A DNA stretch of 64,000 nucleotides. It comes from Mixophyes australis (Eukaryota > Chordata > Amphibia > Anura > Limnodynastidae). The stretch is taken from contig JAVHZZ010000008.1 of NCBI GenBank assembly GCA_036250195.1, forward strand, positions 763,001 through 827,000, given 5' to 3'. The position numbers were made by a program, and so were the translations under genes. The notes under the pieces were generated by a model. That model was not told the DNA's origin. It saw nothing but the letters and a program-made list of their open reading frames with translations, and did no database searches. Each line of letters begins with the position of its first letter. The first letter of the stretch is position 1. Below, in pieces: positions 1 through 12,049 of the stretch.

Positions 1-159
1 TTAATGCAGAGAAAATATAAATATTTAGTGTTCATGGCAAGGTACATAATGTGGTTATCAGACCCAGTTGTCTGTAATACGCCCATAAACCTTCATATAC
101 CGCCTGCCTAATAACCCCCTTATAACCAGTGTGCTAATATACCCACACTGCCCACCAGA

Positions 160-515
160 TAGCCCATATAACCTCACATGTCCACATATAACCTCACATG
201 CCCACATATAACCTCACATGTCCACATATAACCTCACATGCCCACATATAACCTCACATGCCCACATATAACCTCACATGCCCACATATAACCTCACATG
301 TCCACATATAACCTCACATGCCCCCATACAGCCAGTGTGCCCATATAACCAGTATACGAATATACACTCACTGCCCACCAGATAGCCCATATAACCTCAC
401 ATGTCCACATATAACCTCACATGCCCACATATAACCTCACATGTCCACATATAACCTCACATGCCCACATATAACCTCACATGCCCACATATAACCTCAC
501 ATGCCCACATACAGC
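160..515. repeat. 20-bp minisatellite in gene A intron 13
   Basis: Two blocks of a 20-bp unit (ccacatataacctcacatgt, with c/t variation) run at about 163-320 and 386-513. They are separated by a longer shared spacer containing ccagtgtgcccatataacc, so the whole block is itself a partial duplication. It lies upstream of gene A exon 14, so it should be intronic. No coding signal was seen here. Confidence 0.9.
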
Positions 516-1039
516 CAGTGTGCCCATATAACCAGTATACCAATATACTCTCACTGCCCACCAGATACCCAGGGTGCCAGTGTAGTATTATATAATAGTA
601 ATATATGGGAGCTAGTGAAACAGGTGTAACACCTCTCTGTCTGTGTCATACACAGGTATTGATGGGGGTAATGGTGAATCCAAGACAGGAGAAGGGTCAA
701 ACTGTGACGCTCTAGTTCCACAATCCCAAACACGCTGGGCTGACCGACCAATGACCCTAATTTATCAATTATATAAAGAAAAAGCCCATCTCACAGCATT
801 GTGATGTGGGTGTTGTGTAGAAGTGTTTGTGGACACTATATATATGCAGAGCTCACTTATAAATGGACAGGACAATACAATGGCGCATTGTGCGATGGTT
901 GTGCTCACAGATTAAACTTGGGTTCATGCCCCCAATGTGGGTGTATGTTGTTCTGTTCCCTGACAAGCAAAGTGCAACAATCACAAAGTAAGAGGCAGCG
1001 GCTATGATGTAAGATGATGTCACACAACGCTGCATAAAT
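516..1039. other. intron sequence, nothing recognised
   Basis: This is intron 13 of gene A by position. I looked for an exon 13 homologue (the segment before the PGK motif seen in genes B and C) and did not find it, so that exon should lie before the window start. Confidence 0.5.
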
Positions 1040-1188
1040 TATTATTATGAGCGGGTATTTCTATAGCGCCGGCTTACTCCGCAGCACTTTACAATCAGGA
1101 GGAAACATTGTAATAAAACAAGACTTAGTATTAACAGACAGACAAAGCGGTAAGAGGGCGCTGCTCAGAAGCTTACAAGAAATGACCT
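1040..1188 (-). repeat. L2-type LINE or SINE 3' tail fragment
   Basis: The segment carries a diverged copy of the tail that recurs in the window: a short trinucleotide run, then tatagcgcc, then gcagcactttacaa and a gtaagagggcgctgct block ending in agcttacaa. The same tail is attached to the LINE coding fragment at 2205-2906. Orientation is minus, since the microsatellite end is at the low coordinate. Confidence 0.65.
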
Positions 1189-1204
1189 CTCTCTATGTCC
1201 CCAG

Positions 1205-1350
1205 CTCCTCTCAGCAGCACATTGCTGTACAACGTATTAGATTTTCCGGCTGGGACCCTTACTGTCGGCTCTGTCACTGCGGAGGATGAGGAAGAGCTGA
1301 AACATTACAGAGGTTACAGTAATGATCCCTGGGACAAGCTGTATAAAAAG
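1205..1350 (+). CDS. faah: FAAH paralogue A, exon 14 (penultimate)
   Basis: The 146-nt exon starts after a gtccccag acceptor and ends at an aaaaag|gtaatt donor. It begins with two bases of a split codon, then 48 codons, and it has exactly the length and phase of exon 14 in genes B and C. It encodes the DFPAG segment near the C-terminus of fatty acid amide hydrolase, a membrane-bound serine hydrolase that hydrolyses anandamide and oleamide. The normally conserved stretch after DFPAG (PVTTV in B and C) reads LTVGSV here, so this paralogue is more diverged. The frame is open. Exons 1-13 must lie before the window. Confidence 0.88.
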
Positions 1351-1469
1351 GTAATTATTACCATGATACAGGTGAGGTATCTTATATCATTATATGTAAT
1401 GTGCCATGGCTCTCTTCCGCCACCTACTGGTCACTCTATGTGAATGCTCCTCTGTCACTATCTCTGCAG

Positions 1470-1598
1470 GCTGTGGAAGGAGGGGTGGGTCTCCCCCTGT
1501 CTGTTCAGTGTGCGTCGCTCCCCCACCAGGACGAGCTCTGTCTGCGCCTCATGAAGGAGATCCAGACCCTCAGCAGCCATCATAAGAAGAGACGATAA
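1470..1598 (+). CDS. faah: FAAH paralogue A, exon 15 (last)
   Basis: The exon starts after tctctgcag and runs 43 codons to a TAA at 1596-1598. It encodes the conserved GVGLPLSVQC segment followed by ELCLRLMKE, the C-terminal part of the FAAH fold, then a basic tail (HHKKRR). Its length equals the last exon of gene B (129 nt). The gene runs toward gene B, so the two are convergent. No damage is visible in the two exons present. Confidence 0.9.
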   Translation, partial: AVEGGVGLPLSVQCASLPHQDELCLRLMKEIQTLSSHHKKRR

Positions 1599-2088
1599 GA
1601 AAAGACCCCGTTCAGCTCATTGGCAGCTAAAGGGTTAATGTACCACCATCCTCAGAGTGGAACATTTATGGAGATTATTATAAACATATTTCAGCTCTTG
1701 TCATTTTGCATCTTTATAGCATAAGAGAAACTTAGATAAATCCCCTCCGCACCGGATATCCACGTTACAAAATAACTCTTTGTAGCTGGATTTTAGGGCT
1801 CACCCTTACACACCATAATATACTTGTAGAACAAGAGGGATGAAATGGGGCACTTTGTACTTTATAAAGCGACACATATTAAAATTTGCAATTTTTATTT
1901 CCTTATTATTAAAGTAATTATTTTTTTGATCCCTGGTCTATAAAATTAGCTGAATACTCTATGTACACTATGTGCAAGAAATATGCAAATATGTAGGAAA
2001 AAAGTGCATTAAAATCACATAAGCTCCTTCATGCTGTGTGTTACCCTTGTGTCTATAAGTATTCTCTGCAGTTATCTCTGAATATTAT

Positions 2089-2094
2089 AATAAA
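2089..2094 (+). promoter_or_regulatory. candidate poly(A) signal of gene A
   Basis: AATAAA occurs about 490 nt after the gene A stop codon, in AT-rich sequence and before the next repeat begins. No closer canonical hexamer was noticed. The assignment rests on position only. Confidence 0.4.
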
Positions 2095-2204
2095 TAATTC
2101 CCTTTTATTGAAATTGGTTCTCTATATAATATAATAGTTATAAATCAATAATGATTGTGTATATCAGATTAGAATATTGTTCTTCAGTAGGCTGATTATA
2201 CAAG

Positions 2205-2906
2205 TCATCATCATCATATATTTATATAGCACCAGCAGATTCCGTAGCGCTTTACAATTGGGAACAAACATCAATAAGACAATACTGGGTAATACATACA
2301 GACAGAGAGGTAAGAGAACCCTGCTCGCAAGCTTACAATCTATAGGACAATGGGAGTTAGAAACACAAGGGCATGTGCTACATCATATTGCACATTGGAC
2401 CAGCTAGAATGCAAAGGTAAAAGTACTGAGTGGGCTGTGTGTGTACAAATGTTGGTCAGAGGGTTGTTGTCTTGTGTTAGCTGAAAGGGTGGTAATAGGG
2501 GAGATTAAGATGATGGTTGAGGAATATCATAACCTTGTCTGAAGAGGTGGGTTTTCAGTGAATGCTTGAAGGTTTGAAGACTAGAGGAAAGTCTTACTGT
2601 GCGAGGGAGGGAATTCCATAAAGTGGGTGCAGCCCGAAAAAAGTCCTGTAAGCGAGAATGTGAGAATATGATGAGAGTGGAAGAGAGACGTAGATCTTGT
2701 ACAGAACGGAGGTGTCGAGTTGGGAGATATTTTGAGACAAGTGAGGAGATGTATGTCGGTGCAATTTTGTTAACGGCCTTATATGTTAGTAGAAGAATTT
2801 TATATTGGATTCGTTGAAATACAGGCAGCCAATGTAGAGACTGACAGAGTGGCTCAGCAGAGGAAGAACGGTTTGCAAGGAAAATAAATCTAGCTGCTGC
2901 GTGCAA
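2205..2906 (-). mobile_element. L2/CR1-type LINE, 3' end with ORF2 C-terminus
   Basis: On the minus strand, 2505-2906 encodes an open frame with the typical C-terminal block of L2/CR1 LINE reverse-transcriptase proteins: LHWLPVFQRIQYKILLLTYK, then AAPTLWNSLP and SLQTFKHSLKTHLF. It is followed by a 3' UTR ending in gcgctacggaatctgctgg and tatataaata plus a tga/atg microsatellite at 2205. The copy is 5' truncated, as is usual for LINEs. The tail is shared with the SINE copies near 56.7 kb. Confidence 0.85.
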
Positions 2907-4640
2907 AATAGATTTAGGGGTTCAAGTCTGACTTTCGGGAGACCAGTAAGGAGGGAATATATATTTTTATAACATTTGTGTGTATGTACAACAAAAGCAT
3001 GTTCTTTAGATGATTTGTATTAAGTAGAATGATAAATCTGTATATAATTATTGTAGGTGCAATAATAATAATAATAATAATATTACTAGACACACAGTAA
3101 ACCATCAGGTGGACAAACATCATAATGAGTTTAAACCAGATATGTAATAAATAGAGGGACATGAATGTAAATATTGACATCTGAATGTGTAGTGAATTAA
3201 GCCTAGGTAAAGTGTAACAGAGATCAGGAAGACAGAAGAACCCACCTGTTGTCATTTAAGCAGAATAAACAGATATACCGTTACGCTCCAGTCATTCCAC
3301 GTTCCTCTTCGCGGTGCTACCAGGTCTTCTTCTCCCCGGTGACGACTGTTCTAGGGCTCAGTATTTGGATGTGCACATGTGGGTACGCGTGTATGCCGTC
3401 CTTCCAGTGATATGGTCAGAGACTGCTTCTTCCTCCTCTCTGCACGTACTGGGCACGATTTAAACTTGTTCTGTGAACCTCTAGGGCGCCAGGGCATTTA
3501 TCTCTGTAATTACAGCGCCCTGGTGGGGATTATTAACCCTGCATTGGTGTTATGGGAGATGTTATAATGTGATGGATATGTGGATTACCTTGAGGTGCGT
3601 CTGTTGCTCCGATCTTCTTGTCTCCGAACTCTGTGGCACCACCCCCTGCGGCAGAGACGCCAACTGACACACAGACTAACAATCTGCTAACACAAAAAAC
3701 GGGGAGTTTTGGACAGTCCAAGAGCCAATTTTATTTGATAAATTATTTTAAAAACTTTTGATTTACCAAACATACTATTGATACTGTTGTTATAAATTAT
3801 CCTCTCTCTGACCAATTGCACTTTTCCCTAAAATTTATTTCAAACAGTATCTTATATCAGTGTGTACACCTGTTCTAAAGCATGAGATTATCTTCCTCTA
3901 CTCTCAAGCAGGTTTCAATTATACCAACAAAGATATCAACAACTGTGTAATAAAATGGTATAATGTAGATTTGTTTTAAAGTAGGATTCCTTATAACTAC
4001 TTATTTACAGTATTATTTACCAACTAATTACTCTTGCGAGCCAGGTTCTAATATTAGTAGAATATTCCCTTATTTAAATATAACAATTCTAACTTGCTTA
4101 CGTGTTATGACTATAATGTTACTAAGAGGCATTTAACAGTGGCAACATTCACCTGAATCTATACAACTCAATTGATACTAAAACTCATTCAATTATTATT
4201 ATTTTTTTCCAAAATATTTGTATTGTGCAATTTAAAGAAACAAAGAGGAAAATTTTGAAATGACAAAAAGTAAAATACAGGTATAAAAGGGAATGAAGTA
4301 TTTTCCGAATGTTGAAAGACAGACTGAAAATGCTCAAAACCTGTGTGAGCACCCGTTCAATACACATTTTTATTTATATATAATAACATAGGTAAAAAAA
4401 AAATACAGCTGAAAACTGGAATAGATTAGAAAAACAAATCTAAAAGTTACAGCTATAACCAAAAATTAATAGAAACTAGTGCTCATCCGAAGCTAGAGCT
4501 ATCAATCAATTCTATAGCTATTATCTTTTTCTATATTTATTTAAGTGAATATAACATCATTTTTGCACGCTCTGATTTTGCGCAATATTCCCTTGTTAAA
4601 TAAAGTTTAAGTAGTTTCTGAACATTACATTTATTTGACT
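2907..4640. other. intergenic, no gene recognised
   Basis: This AT-rich sequence has a short (aat)n run near 3060. I saw no exon-like segment, RNA gene or transposon end that I could name. Confidence 0.4.
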
Positions 4641-4649
4641 GATGTCACA

Positions 4650-5400
4650 AATAAACCTGATATTCAATTGCTGCTATTCAAATTTGAACAGAACAGATTT
4701 AATGAAGTTCTGTCTCCCCTCCAAAAAAATATTACATCATCTATATAACATTTCCAGGATACAAGGTTTGCCCCAAGCTTATCATCTATATGATGGTGTT
4801 CCTAAAATGCCATAAATTGATTGCCATTGCTTGGGGCACACCTGGTACCCATCGCCGTTCCGGTATTCTGAACAAAGTTATCACCCTTAAAATACAAATA
4901 ATTGTTATATAAAATGAATACCTTCCAACAGGAAGTCTTTAAGGCCTTTATCCATATATGTCTTATAAAGAAAAAAGCTTACTGCTTCTAGACCTCTAGT
5001 ATGTTCTATTTTTGTGTATAAAGACGTGACATCTACAGACACAATGGACATATTTTCATCCTACGTCATGTTATTCAGTTTGGTAAGAATGTCACCCGTA
5101 TCTTTGAGATTAAAAAGGACTATTCTTTACCAAAGTTTGGAGATGATCTATAGATGCAGATAGGTTAGATGTTATACTGTTGACCCAGGAGATAATCAGA
5201 TGTCCTGGTGGGTTAGTTAGATTCTCTTAGACCTTGGGAAGAACATAGATAAAGGGAGTGGTAGGTCCCTTAATCCTTATAAAGGCACATTCATCTTTAT
5301 TCAAAATTCCAATATATTTATATTTCATGACAAAGTTTTCAAATTAATCTTGTATTCTTAAAATTGGATCATTCTTTTATTTTCTATTTGTAATCTGATC
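4650..5400 (-). pseudogene. Penelope-like element reverse transcriptase remnant
   Basis: Read on the minus strand in shifting frames, the region keeps recognisable RT motifs in order. FYVLPKV and PPGHLIISW lie near 5140-5260. VDVTSLYT, with the first catalytic Asp, lies near 5020-5045. FKGDNFVQNTGTAMGTRCAP is at about 4830-4890. A YIDD box is at 4736-4747. The GTAMGT...AP motif and the LPK...PPG block are typical of Penelope-like RTs. Several stops and frame changes break it, so it is dead. No GIY-YIG endonuclease part was recognised. Coordinates are approximate. Confidence 0.75.
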
Positions 5401-7143
5401 AATCAGGGGTTGTTTCTCAATTTTCATCCTGTCTATAGCCCCCCCCCCCCCCCCCCCTTTCCTTTATCCGGGAGTTCTATAAATATGTTTTTATCTTTTT
5501 GTAAAGATTGAAGTGCAACTTTCTTAATAAGTAAGATTAGGAATATGCTTTTTTTTCTTTCTTTTGTTTTGAGCAATTTTTTGATATCATCACTTATTAA
5601 TCTTTAATGTATCAATGAACGGTCTTTAATATGCATAAGGGAAGTGGGAGTGTGACAATTTAAGGAAAACCTATTGTACTAAATTGTTTTCCCACTCATT
5701 CAGCAGTGTCTAACCAATAGTACAATGCCCTTAGATCCAGGACAAGATGTGGAGATTATATTCATAATACAAATTCCTGAGAGTAGTAAGTTCAAAGCTG
5801 TATTCTACCCACAAATACGTTCAAGTCTCTGAACCAAAAGTAAGGATAATATTAGCAATGTTTTGTTGGTACATAAATGTAGGAAACAGGTAGTGCTCAC
5901 CGACGGTGTTTTCTATGTCCGGCTTTACTCAGACGTAATCAGTCATAGTTTCCAATACGGCTATTGAGCGTTAATGAAGAAGTTGCGCATGTGTATTATG
6001 TCACATGGTACCGCTAATGTTCATTAAGTGATACAACAGTTCCAGGTTATGACACAATCGTCAGTCTCCCTGTGCATGTGTATTATACAGGGGTGGGCTG
6101 TTTGGAGAGGGGGAAATAGGTTTATTATTTAAATGTGGGTGCTATCAAATGTCAGGGTTGGTTGGAGGGAAAGAGATGTATTTAGCAAATGTGAATATTA
6201 TTATTTTAATGTTGTGGCTGAAGGGAGGCCCAATTATAAAATGTGGGTGCTATTGATTTAAACTGGGAATGGCTGGAGTTTTCTAAATTTTAGGTACCCA
6301 TTTTTTCTCCATATAGGGCCTCCAATATTCCATGGTCCAGACAACCAGCAAATGAGCTAAAGAAACCAGCAGCCACAAGTGGTGACAGTGACAAGAACAG
6401 GTAGGAGAGAGCAGGACAGTCTGCCAACTGTCCTGAATCTGGTGGGATAGTCCCGAATTTGGGTGACTGTTTCGCTTAGGACAGTTGAGAGTTATGTCCT
6501 GCTTCACCGTGTACTGCTCGGGAAGGTAGAACTGTGTGCACCTAACAGTGGTGCACACAGTATTGCCTGTGTATTTGTCTAAAATGATAACCATGCTACA
6601 TCATAGGGGGTTACCCTGTCTAAAGTGCCCAGGCCCCCCAGAGCCTAATCCAGCTCTGTGCCTGGGCATAAATATATATATATGGATTAAGCAACACTAA
6701 AATAGGCTTTTTTTATATATATAAATATATATTGTACCAAAAACCACCCTTTAAGGATGGGCCGCTACTTATGGGCCAGTGCGGTGTGCTTGCCCCCGGG
6801 CCAAAGTCTGCCAGCCCAGCCCTTATGGTATTATGTCATATCACTATGTTCCTGGTGCTACGTTCTCCTCAGTGTCTGCATTCTGTTTGGATAGTCTGCC
6901 CAGTTCTCAGTCTCCATTTGCTGATTCCTATACTGACTACCACCCCGCACACAAACTACACCCAAGATCCACCCTAGGGACCGCGTCCTGCGTGACACAC
7001 ACAGCTAAGCCCATAACTGCTCTCGGGGGTGCCTGGTGAACACTGGCATCATGTTAGACTGGGTATGTGTAGTGCAAACTTCAGCTAGTTCAGGATTTAT
7101 CTCTGTGATTCCTGATAAATACATTATATCACATTATATCACA
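5401..7143. other. intergenic, no gene recognised
   Basis: The stretch contains a poly-C run (about 5440-5457) and AT-rich DNA. A G/C-rich patch near 6740-6830 resembles hAT-type terminal sequence but has no partner end that I could find. Confidence 0.4.
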
Positions 7144-7151
7144 TATACACG

Positions 7152-7531
7152 CAGGGCCGGATTAAGGGAATGGAGGCCCTGGGCTAAGGGGGCCTCCATT
7201 CCCCCGTTAGAGCCCCCCCGTGATCCAAGCTGCCCGCCCCCTCCCGTGATCTGAGCTCCCCGCCCCCCCAGCACTTACCTCCTTCTCCGGCACGCTGTAT
7301 GCTCTTTACTGAGGAGATCTCGTGAGAGTGAGACTCACGAGATCTCCTCAGTAAGGAGACTACAGCGCGTCAGGGAAAGACCACAGTGAAAGTGCTCAGC
7401 AGCACTGATCGCGCCGGGGACGCCCCCGCCCCCGACCGATCAATACTGCTGCTGAGCACTTTCAAAGGCCCCCTGGATGCCATAGGCCCCTGGGCTGTAG
7501 CCCAGTTAGCCCTATGGTTAATCCGGCCCTG
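7152..7531. mobile_element. hAT-type MITE, copy 1
   Basis: The 380-bp element has terminal inverted repeats cagggccggattaa / ttaatccggccctg. It is flanked by a perfect 8-bp direct repeat, tatacacg (7144-7151 and 7532-7539). CAGGG-type ends and 8-bp target duplications are characteristic of the hAT superfamily. A long near-perfect palindrome sits around 7315-7360 (gaggagatctcgtgag and its complement). There is no transposase frame, so it is non-autonomous. Confidence 0.92.
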
Positions 7532-7929
7532 TATACACGTCATATGGTCATAGAACGGTACATATATAGTCAATATAACTTGTTCTGGTGAGAGAGGTGC
7601 CATACGGGCTTAACCTTTATCTTCAGCCTGGCACCCTGCTCTTGCCACAGACTGTACATGTTCTTCTCACACGGGCGTCAGCTTATACATCTGTGAGAAT
7701 AGTGATGTGATCGTGGGACCAGGATCAGGAAATTCCTTATAGAACTGATGCCGATCATTAGATTTTGTTTTGTAGACGGAGATATGAGGTTTGGCTGGAA
7801 GTGATGGAGATTGTACAACGTGTTTCTGATGTTACCTTTAAATCATTCAGAAAAACCAGAACTATACAGAATGCTTCATAAAGGCAGCGCTGATGTCCCC
7901 TAATACCGCTGAGTATTGTGATATACAAT

Positions 7930-8308
7930 CACGGCCGGATTAAGGGAATGGAGGCCCCTGGGCTAAGGGCACCTCCATTCCCCCGTGAGGCCCCCAATGT
8001 AAGCCACCCGCCACCCCCCGTACGCCCCCCCCCCCCCCCAAGCGCTTACCTCTCACTGTAGTCCTCCATCCCCGGCGCGCTGTAAGCTCCCTACTGAGGA
8101 GATCTCGCGAGAGTTCACTCGTGAGATCTCCTCAGTAAGCAGATTACTGAGCGCCGGGGACGGAGGACTACAGTGACAGTGCTCAGCAGCATTGATCGCC
8201 CCCGCCCCCGGACCGATCAATAATGCTGCTGAGGACTTTGAAGGGCCCCCTGGATGCCTGAGGCCCCTGGGCTATAGCCCAGTTAGACCTCGGGTTAATC
8301 CGGCCCTG
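7930..8308. mobile_element. hAT-type MITE, copy 2
   Basis: This is the same family as the element at 7152, in the same orientation. The left end is slightly degenerate (cacggccggattaa) and the right end intact (ttaatccggccctg). It is bounded by a perfect 8-bp duplication, tatacaat (7922-7929 and 8309-8316). An internal palindrome based on gaggagatctcgcgag lies near 8095-8140. Confidence 0.92.
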
Positions 8309-8639
8309 TATACAATGCAAGGAGCATTGTCTTATAAATGTGTTGTTATAATCTTACGCCATTTATGCAGCATCTTACATTGAAATGTTCCTATACCGAG
8401 TGCCCTAATGTCCGTCTCTGGGATCTGCAGAAAATCAGCCGTTTCTCTCATTCTTTCTGCATCTCATCTCTCAGCAGAGTCACATTTCTCCGCCTGGAAT
8501 GGGGAGAAGAGATGGGATTGTTCTCACAGAACACATTTAACTTGACAATCGTTCTTAAATTGTCTTCTCATTCGTACAATCACCCAATTGTTCCACACCT
8601 CTGACCTTAACAAAACCATTTGTGGTGTCCCAAAATCTG

Positions 8640-8920
8640 AGTACCCTGGGGTGTATTTATATGTTTTTAATTTGTTAATTTAATTTGTTAATTGTTAAAA
8701 GTGTTTATAAAGATTTAAAAAAAAAAAAATTCTTGCGGGAGAAGTGACAGTTGGGAGTGGTTGGTGGTTGCCGGGAGTAACAGGAAGGAGGAGTGTGTGG
8801 CATAGCAACAAGTCCACTAACGTTGGTAATAACTGTGAACTCCCAGAAGGCAGTGGGGAGAGGAAAGTTCTAGACTTCTGAGGGAGAGAGATCCCTGTGT
8901 CTGCATAGACTGAGAGAGAA
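8640..8920 (+). mobile_element. Helitron-like element fragment
   Basis: The segment matches, in opposite orientation, the internal part of the element at 13649-14297. It shares the alternating ttaatttgttaattt block, gtttataaagattt, the gacagttgggagtggttgg repeat unit and agagatccctgtgtctg. Neither the 5' TC end nor the 3' hairpin is present, so it is truncated at both sides. Confidence 0.6.
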
Positions 8921-9944
8921 AAATAGGAACAGAATGAAAATCGGACAAAGTGATCTATAAGCAGATTAAAAGTAAAGTAAGTGTAAGAAGAGAAGAAGAT
9001 AAGAAGTGAGCCAGAGAGGTGTGAGTAACAAGGAAAGTACTGAAAACAAATAAGCAGTATAGAGATCTGTGACATCACACTAACCAGACTGAGCTATGTA
9101 CTGAGAACAGTGTGAGAGGAGAGAGAATAGAGAGTTCTGTGAATACACACAAAAGAGACTGTAATACAAAAGATCATCAGTTTATTTGGCGTGAAAAAGT
9201 AATTTATGGGCCCCAACCACGTGCAGCACTTCTACTAAATTCCTGTGCACAGTTCAACCCAGGACTGAGTGTAAAATATGGTAACGTTACCAGGGATATA
9301 TTGGTGCACCAAATGTTTTAGATGATGTTAATGTTATATGATTTGTTGATTTGATTTATTGTTATTATATGTTAAATGCTATTGTGCTCTATGTTGATCA
9401 AATTAATATTTTGTCATTACCATTGAGTTGAAGGGGTCAGTGGCGCGGTGGCCAAATAACCAAAATTATCTTTACCGTATTATTAATAAACCCAAGTTAT
9501 TTGACCAATCCTTGTGCCTCTCATTGAAGTATTTATCTCCTGACCACCGGATGTCCGAATAAAAAAGAACCTGAATCGTGTCTGGAGGACAAGGTAAGGG
9601 AAGGAAATCTCATCATAGTCGGCCACCACATTTACTCTGAGTATTATAAGAGCAATAACCCTAATAATAACATTTACATGATTCCCATTACACACGATTT
9701 CAAGGCTTCCATTTGTGATCTATTCGGCAAGTAGAAAGGTCATGTAAACCCACCGTGGTGAGAGGACGTGTATCATGTCACATGGAGAACATGAGAGAAT
9801 GTGTATTGTATCATTATCAGCTATCAGAGAACAATTATACAGCATTCATTGCCCATTGTATGTTATTACAGAACAGTATCTAACGCAGCACAGCATACGG
9901 TGATACAGAAAGTTATAAGAGAGCCACACGGATACATTGTATAT
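8921..9944. other. intergenic, no gene recognised
   Basis: The region is purine-rich near 8940-9130 and otherwise ordinary. No coding or RNA gene was recognised before the breakpoint of the LTR retrotransposon at about 9945. Confidence 0.4.
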
Positions 9945-9945
9945 C

Positions 9946-11370
9946 TGGAATACGATACGGCTTCTGCTTCACAATGACTCCTGGCGCAGTGACAATGTCG
10001 TGTTCGATTAAGGTAGTGCGCCCAGGAATGGAAGAGAAGACATCCCTGTTCCGGCGAATCATTTCTTCAGTCTGTTGTCTCTGCTGAATGGACAAAGCTG
10101 GCTCTATGGGCACTTCAGACTTTTCAATGGCAGTACTTACTACCTGAGGAGAGGTTTCCTCATCATGCCAAGGTTTAAGGAGGTTAACATGATATATTTG
10201 CTCCTCCCTTCTCCTATCTAACTGGTGGACTCTGTAATTGACAGGACCGACAGCCTCTACAACTTCATATGGACCCTGCCAATGGGCGAAAAGTTTGCTT
10301 TCCTGGGTGGGAACCAGGACTAGGACCTTGTCCCCAGGCTTGAAAGATCGAACAACAGCACTTTTATCATAACTTTTCCTCTGTCGTTCCTGAGCCTCTT
10401 TTACATGTTGCTGCACAATGGGCCCTGTCTTTCCTAGCCTCTCATACATTTGGGACACAAATTGGACCAGATTTGGCTCCCTGGGACCTTGCTGCTCCCA
10501 CCCTTCTTTTAACATATCCAAGATACCCCTGGGCTGTCTCCCAAACAATAACTCAAAGGGACTAAACCCTGTTGAAGCTTGAGGTACCTCACGGATTTGA
10601 AACATCAATTAGGGAATAAGAGTGTCCCAATCTTTTTTCTCTTGAGCCACTGCTTTCCTGAGCAGGTGCTTTAATGTGCGGTTAAAGCGTTCCACCAAGC
10701 CATCTGTTTGTGGATGGTATACAGAGGTGTGAAGCGCCGTAACCCCTAGCAACTGGCACATGTCCTTCATCAGTTTAGACATGAATGGAGTACCCTGGTC
10801 TGTGAGAATTTCTTTGGGTATTCCCAAGCGTGTAAACATCAATACCAGTTCTTTAGCTATGGTGCTGGACTTTATGTTTCGTAGGGGAATTGCCTCTGGA
10901 TACCTGGTTGAATAGTCAAGCACCACTAGTATATATTGGTGCCCACGTGCTGATTTTTCCAGTGGCCCCACAAGATCCGTAGCTATCCGTTCAAAGGGAA
11001 CTTGTACTATTGGTATTGGAATGAGAGGTGCCCTGTACATGGGTTTGGGACAGGTTCTCTGACAAATAGGACAGGACCGGCAATACTTTTTCACTGCCAT
11101 GTGTACACCGGGCCAGTAAAACCTAAGCAGAACTCGTTCCCGTGTTTTATCCTCCCCTAGGTGTCCCCCACAGACGTGTGTATGTGCTGCTTTTAACACT
11201 AGGGTTACATGGACCTGAGGAACCATTAATTGTTCTACTTTTTCCCCCTGTACAGTAGCAACTCTATACAAGAAATTATTTTTAACAATAAAATATGGTA
11301 TACCTTCTGCAGGCTGGGCGGCTTTCGCTACCCCATTTACCTCAGTCACACTTTTAAAGGCATGTTCCAA
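9946..11370 (-). pseudogene. Integrase followed by RT N-terminus (pol fragment)
   Basis: The frame opens with an HHCC zinc-binding segment (HTHVCGGH, then CRSCPICQ). The catalytic core follows: the first Asp in IATDLVGP, the second in ILTDQGTPF and the Glu in GLVERFNRTL. A GPY/F module (WQGPYEVVE) comes next and ends at YHVNLLKPW. After the integrase the frame continues into MIRRNRDVFSSIPGRT and KQKPYRIP, the segment that normally precedes the RT fingers, and homology stops there. One TAA at 10609-10611 interrupts an otherwise continuous frame. No RT catalytic motif is present. Confidence 0.88.
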
Positions 11371-11704
11371 AGTGGCATCATTAAGTTGGTCTCAAGCAAA
11401 GTCCTGCAGAGGAAACAAAATTGGTATTGCGGACCAGTCCGTATCCTCACTGACAGGCGGGGTGGGCTCATCTGCAACATCACCGACCAATGTTAGTTTG
11501 GACTGTCCATGTTTCTCCACAGGTGGATGCTTTTGTGGAACTCCTGCTGTGACTCCCAGGATGGCATTCCGGTTTGACGGTTCCCAAAGATCGATGTCCA
11601 GATGTTGTGGATTCTTAGGTGGTTCCTTTAAGACCGGGCTTCCGACCGTTGCATCAATTGCCGGCATGTCCGGCCGGATCCGCTCACCAAGGACATCATT
11701 AAAC

Positions 11705-11985
11705 AGTGGGAAGTCTCGCCCCAAAATGAGTGGATATGGGAGTTTAGGTGCTATGGCAGCTACCACCATAACAGTTTTGTCTGAGTGTGACTGGTAGTAT
11801 TGTTCTTTCATACTCCTCTGTCGTGCCATGTACGCAACGAACCTTCACCTTGGGCAACCGAGAAGTTATGGTTTTGGGTAAGGGAGAGCTGGAAACCAAT
11901 GAGAGTTCACTCCCCGAGTCAACCAAGGCCAGAACAAGGTTTTGGTTGATTAGCACAGTCACCCGGAACAAACAAGGACTTCCTA
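11705..11985 (-). pseudogene. Retrotransposon aspartic protease
   Basis: The minus strand encodes LALVDSGSELSLV, with the Asp of the D-S-G active site at 11918-11920. After a frame change near 11800 comes PLILGRDFPLF, the second conserved protease motif (ILG-D type). It lies between gag and integrase of the same element. The frame change makes it non-functional as it stands. Confidence 0.8.
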
Positions 11986-12049
11986 ATGTGGGACTCATGG
12001 TAAAACAGCTTGGAAATGCAGGCCCAATACGTGCCACGGAACAGTCTTT

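Noticed and set aside
160..515. Possible CRISPR array because of short regular repeats
   Set aside because: Units are directly tandem without unique spacers, and the context is a vertebrate intron.
10609..10611. The stop in the integrase frame as a programmed readthrough signal
   Set aside because: The element has other frame breaks and a missing 3' half, so a plain inactivating change is simpler.
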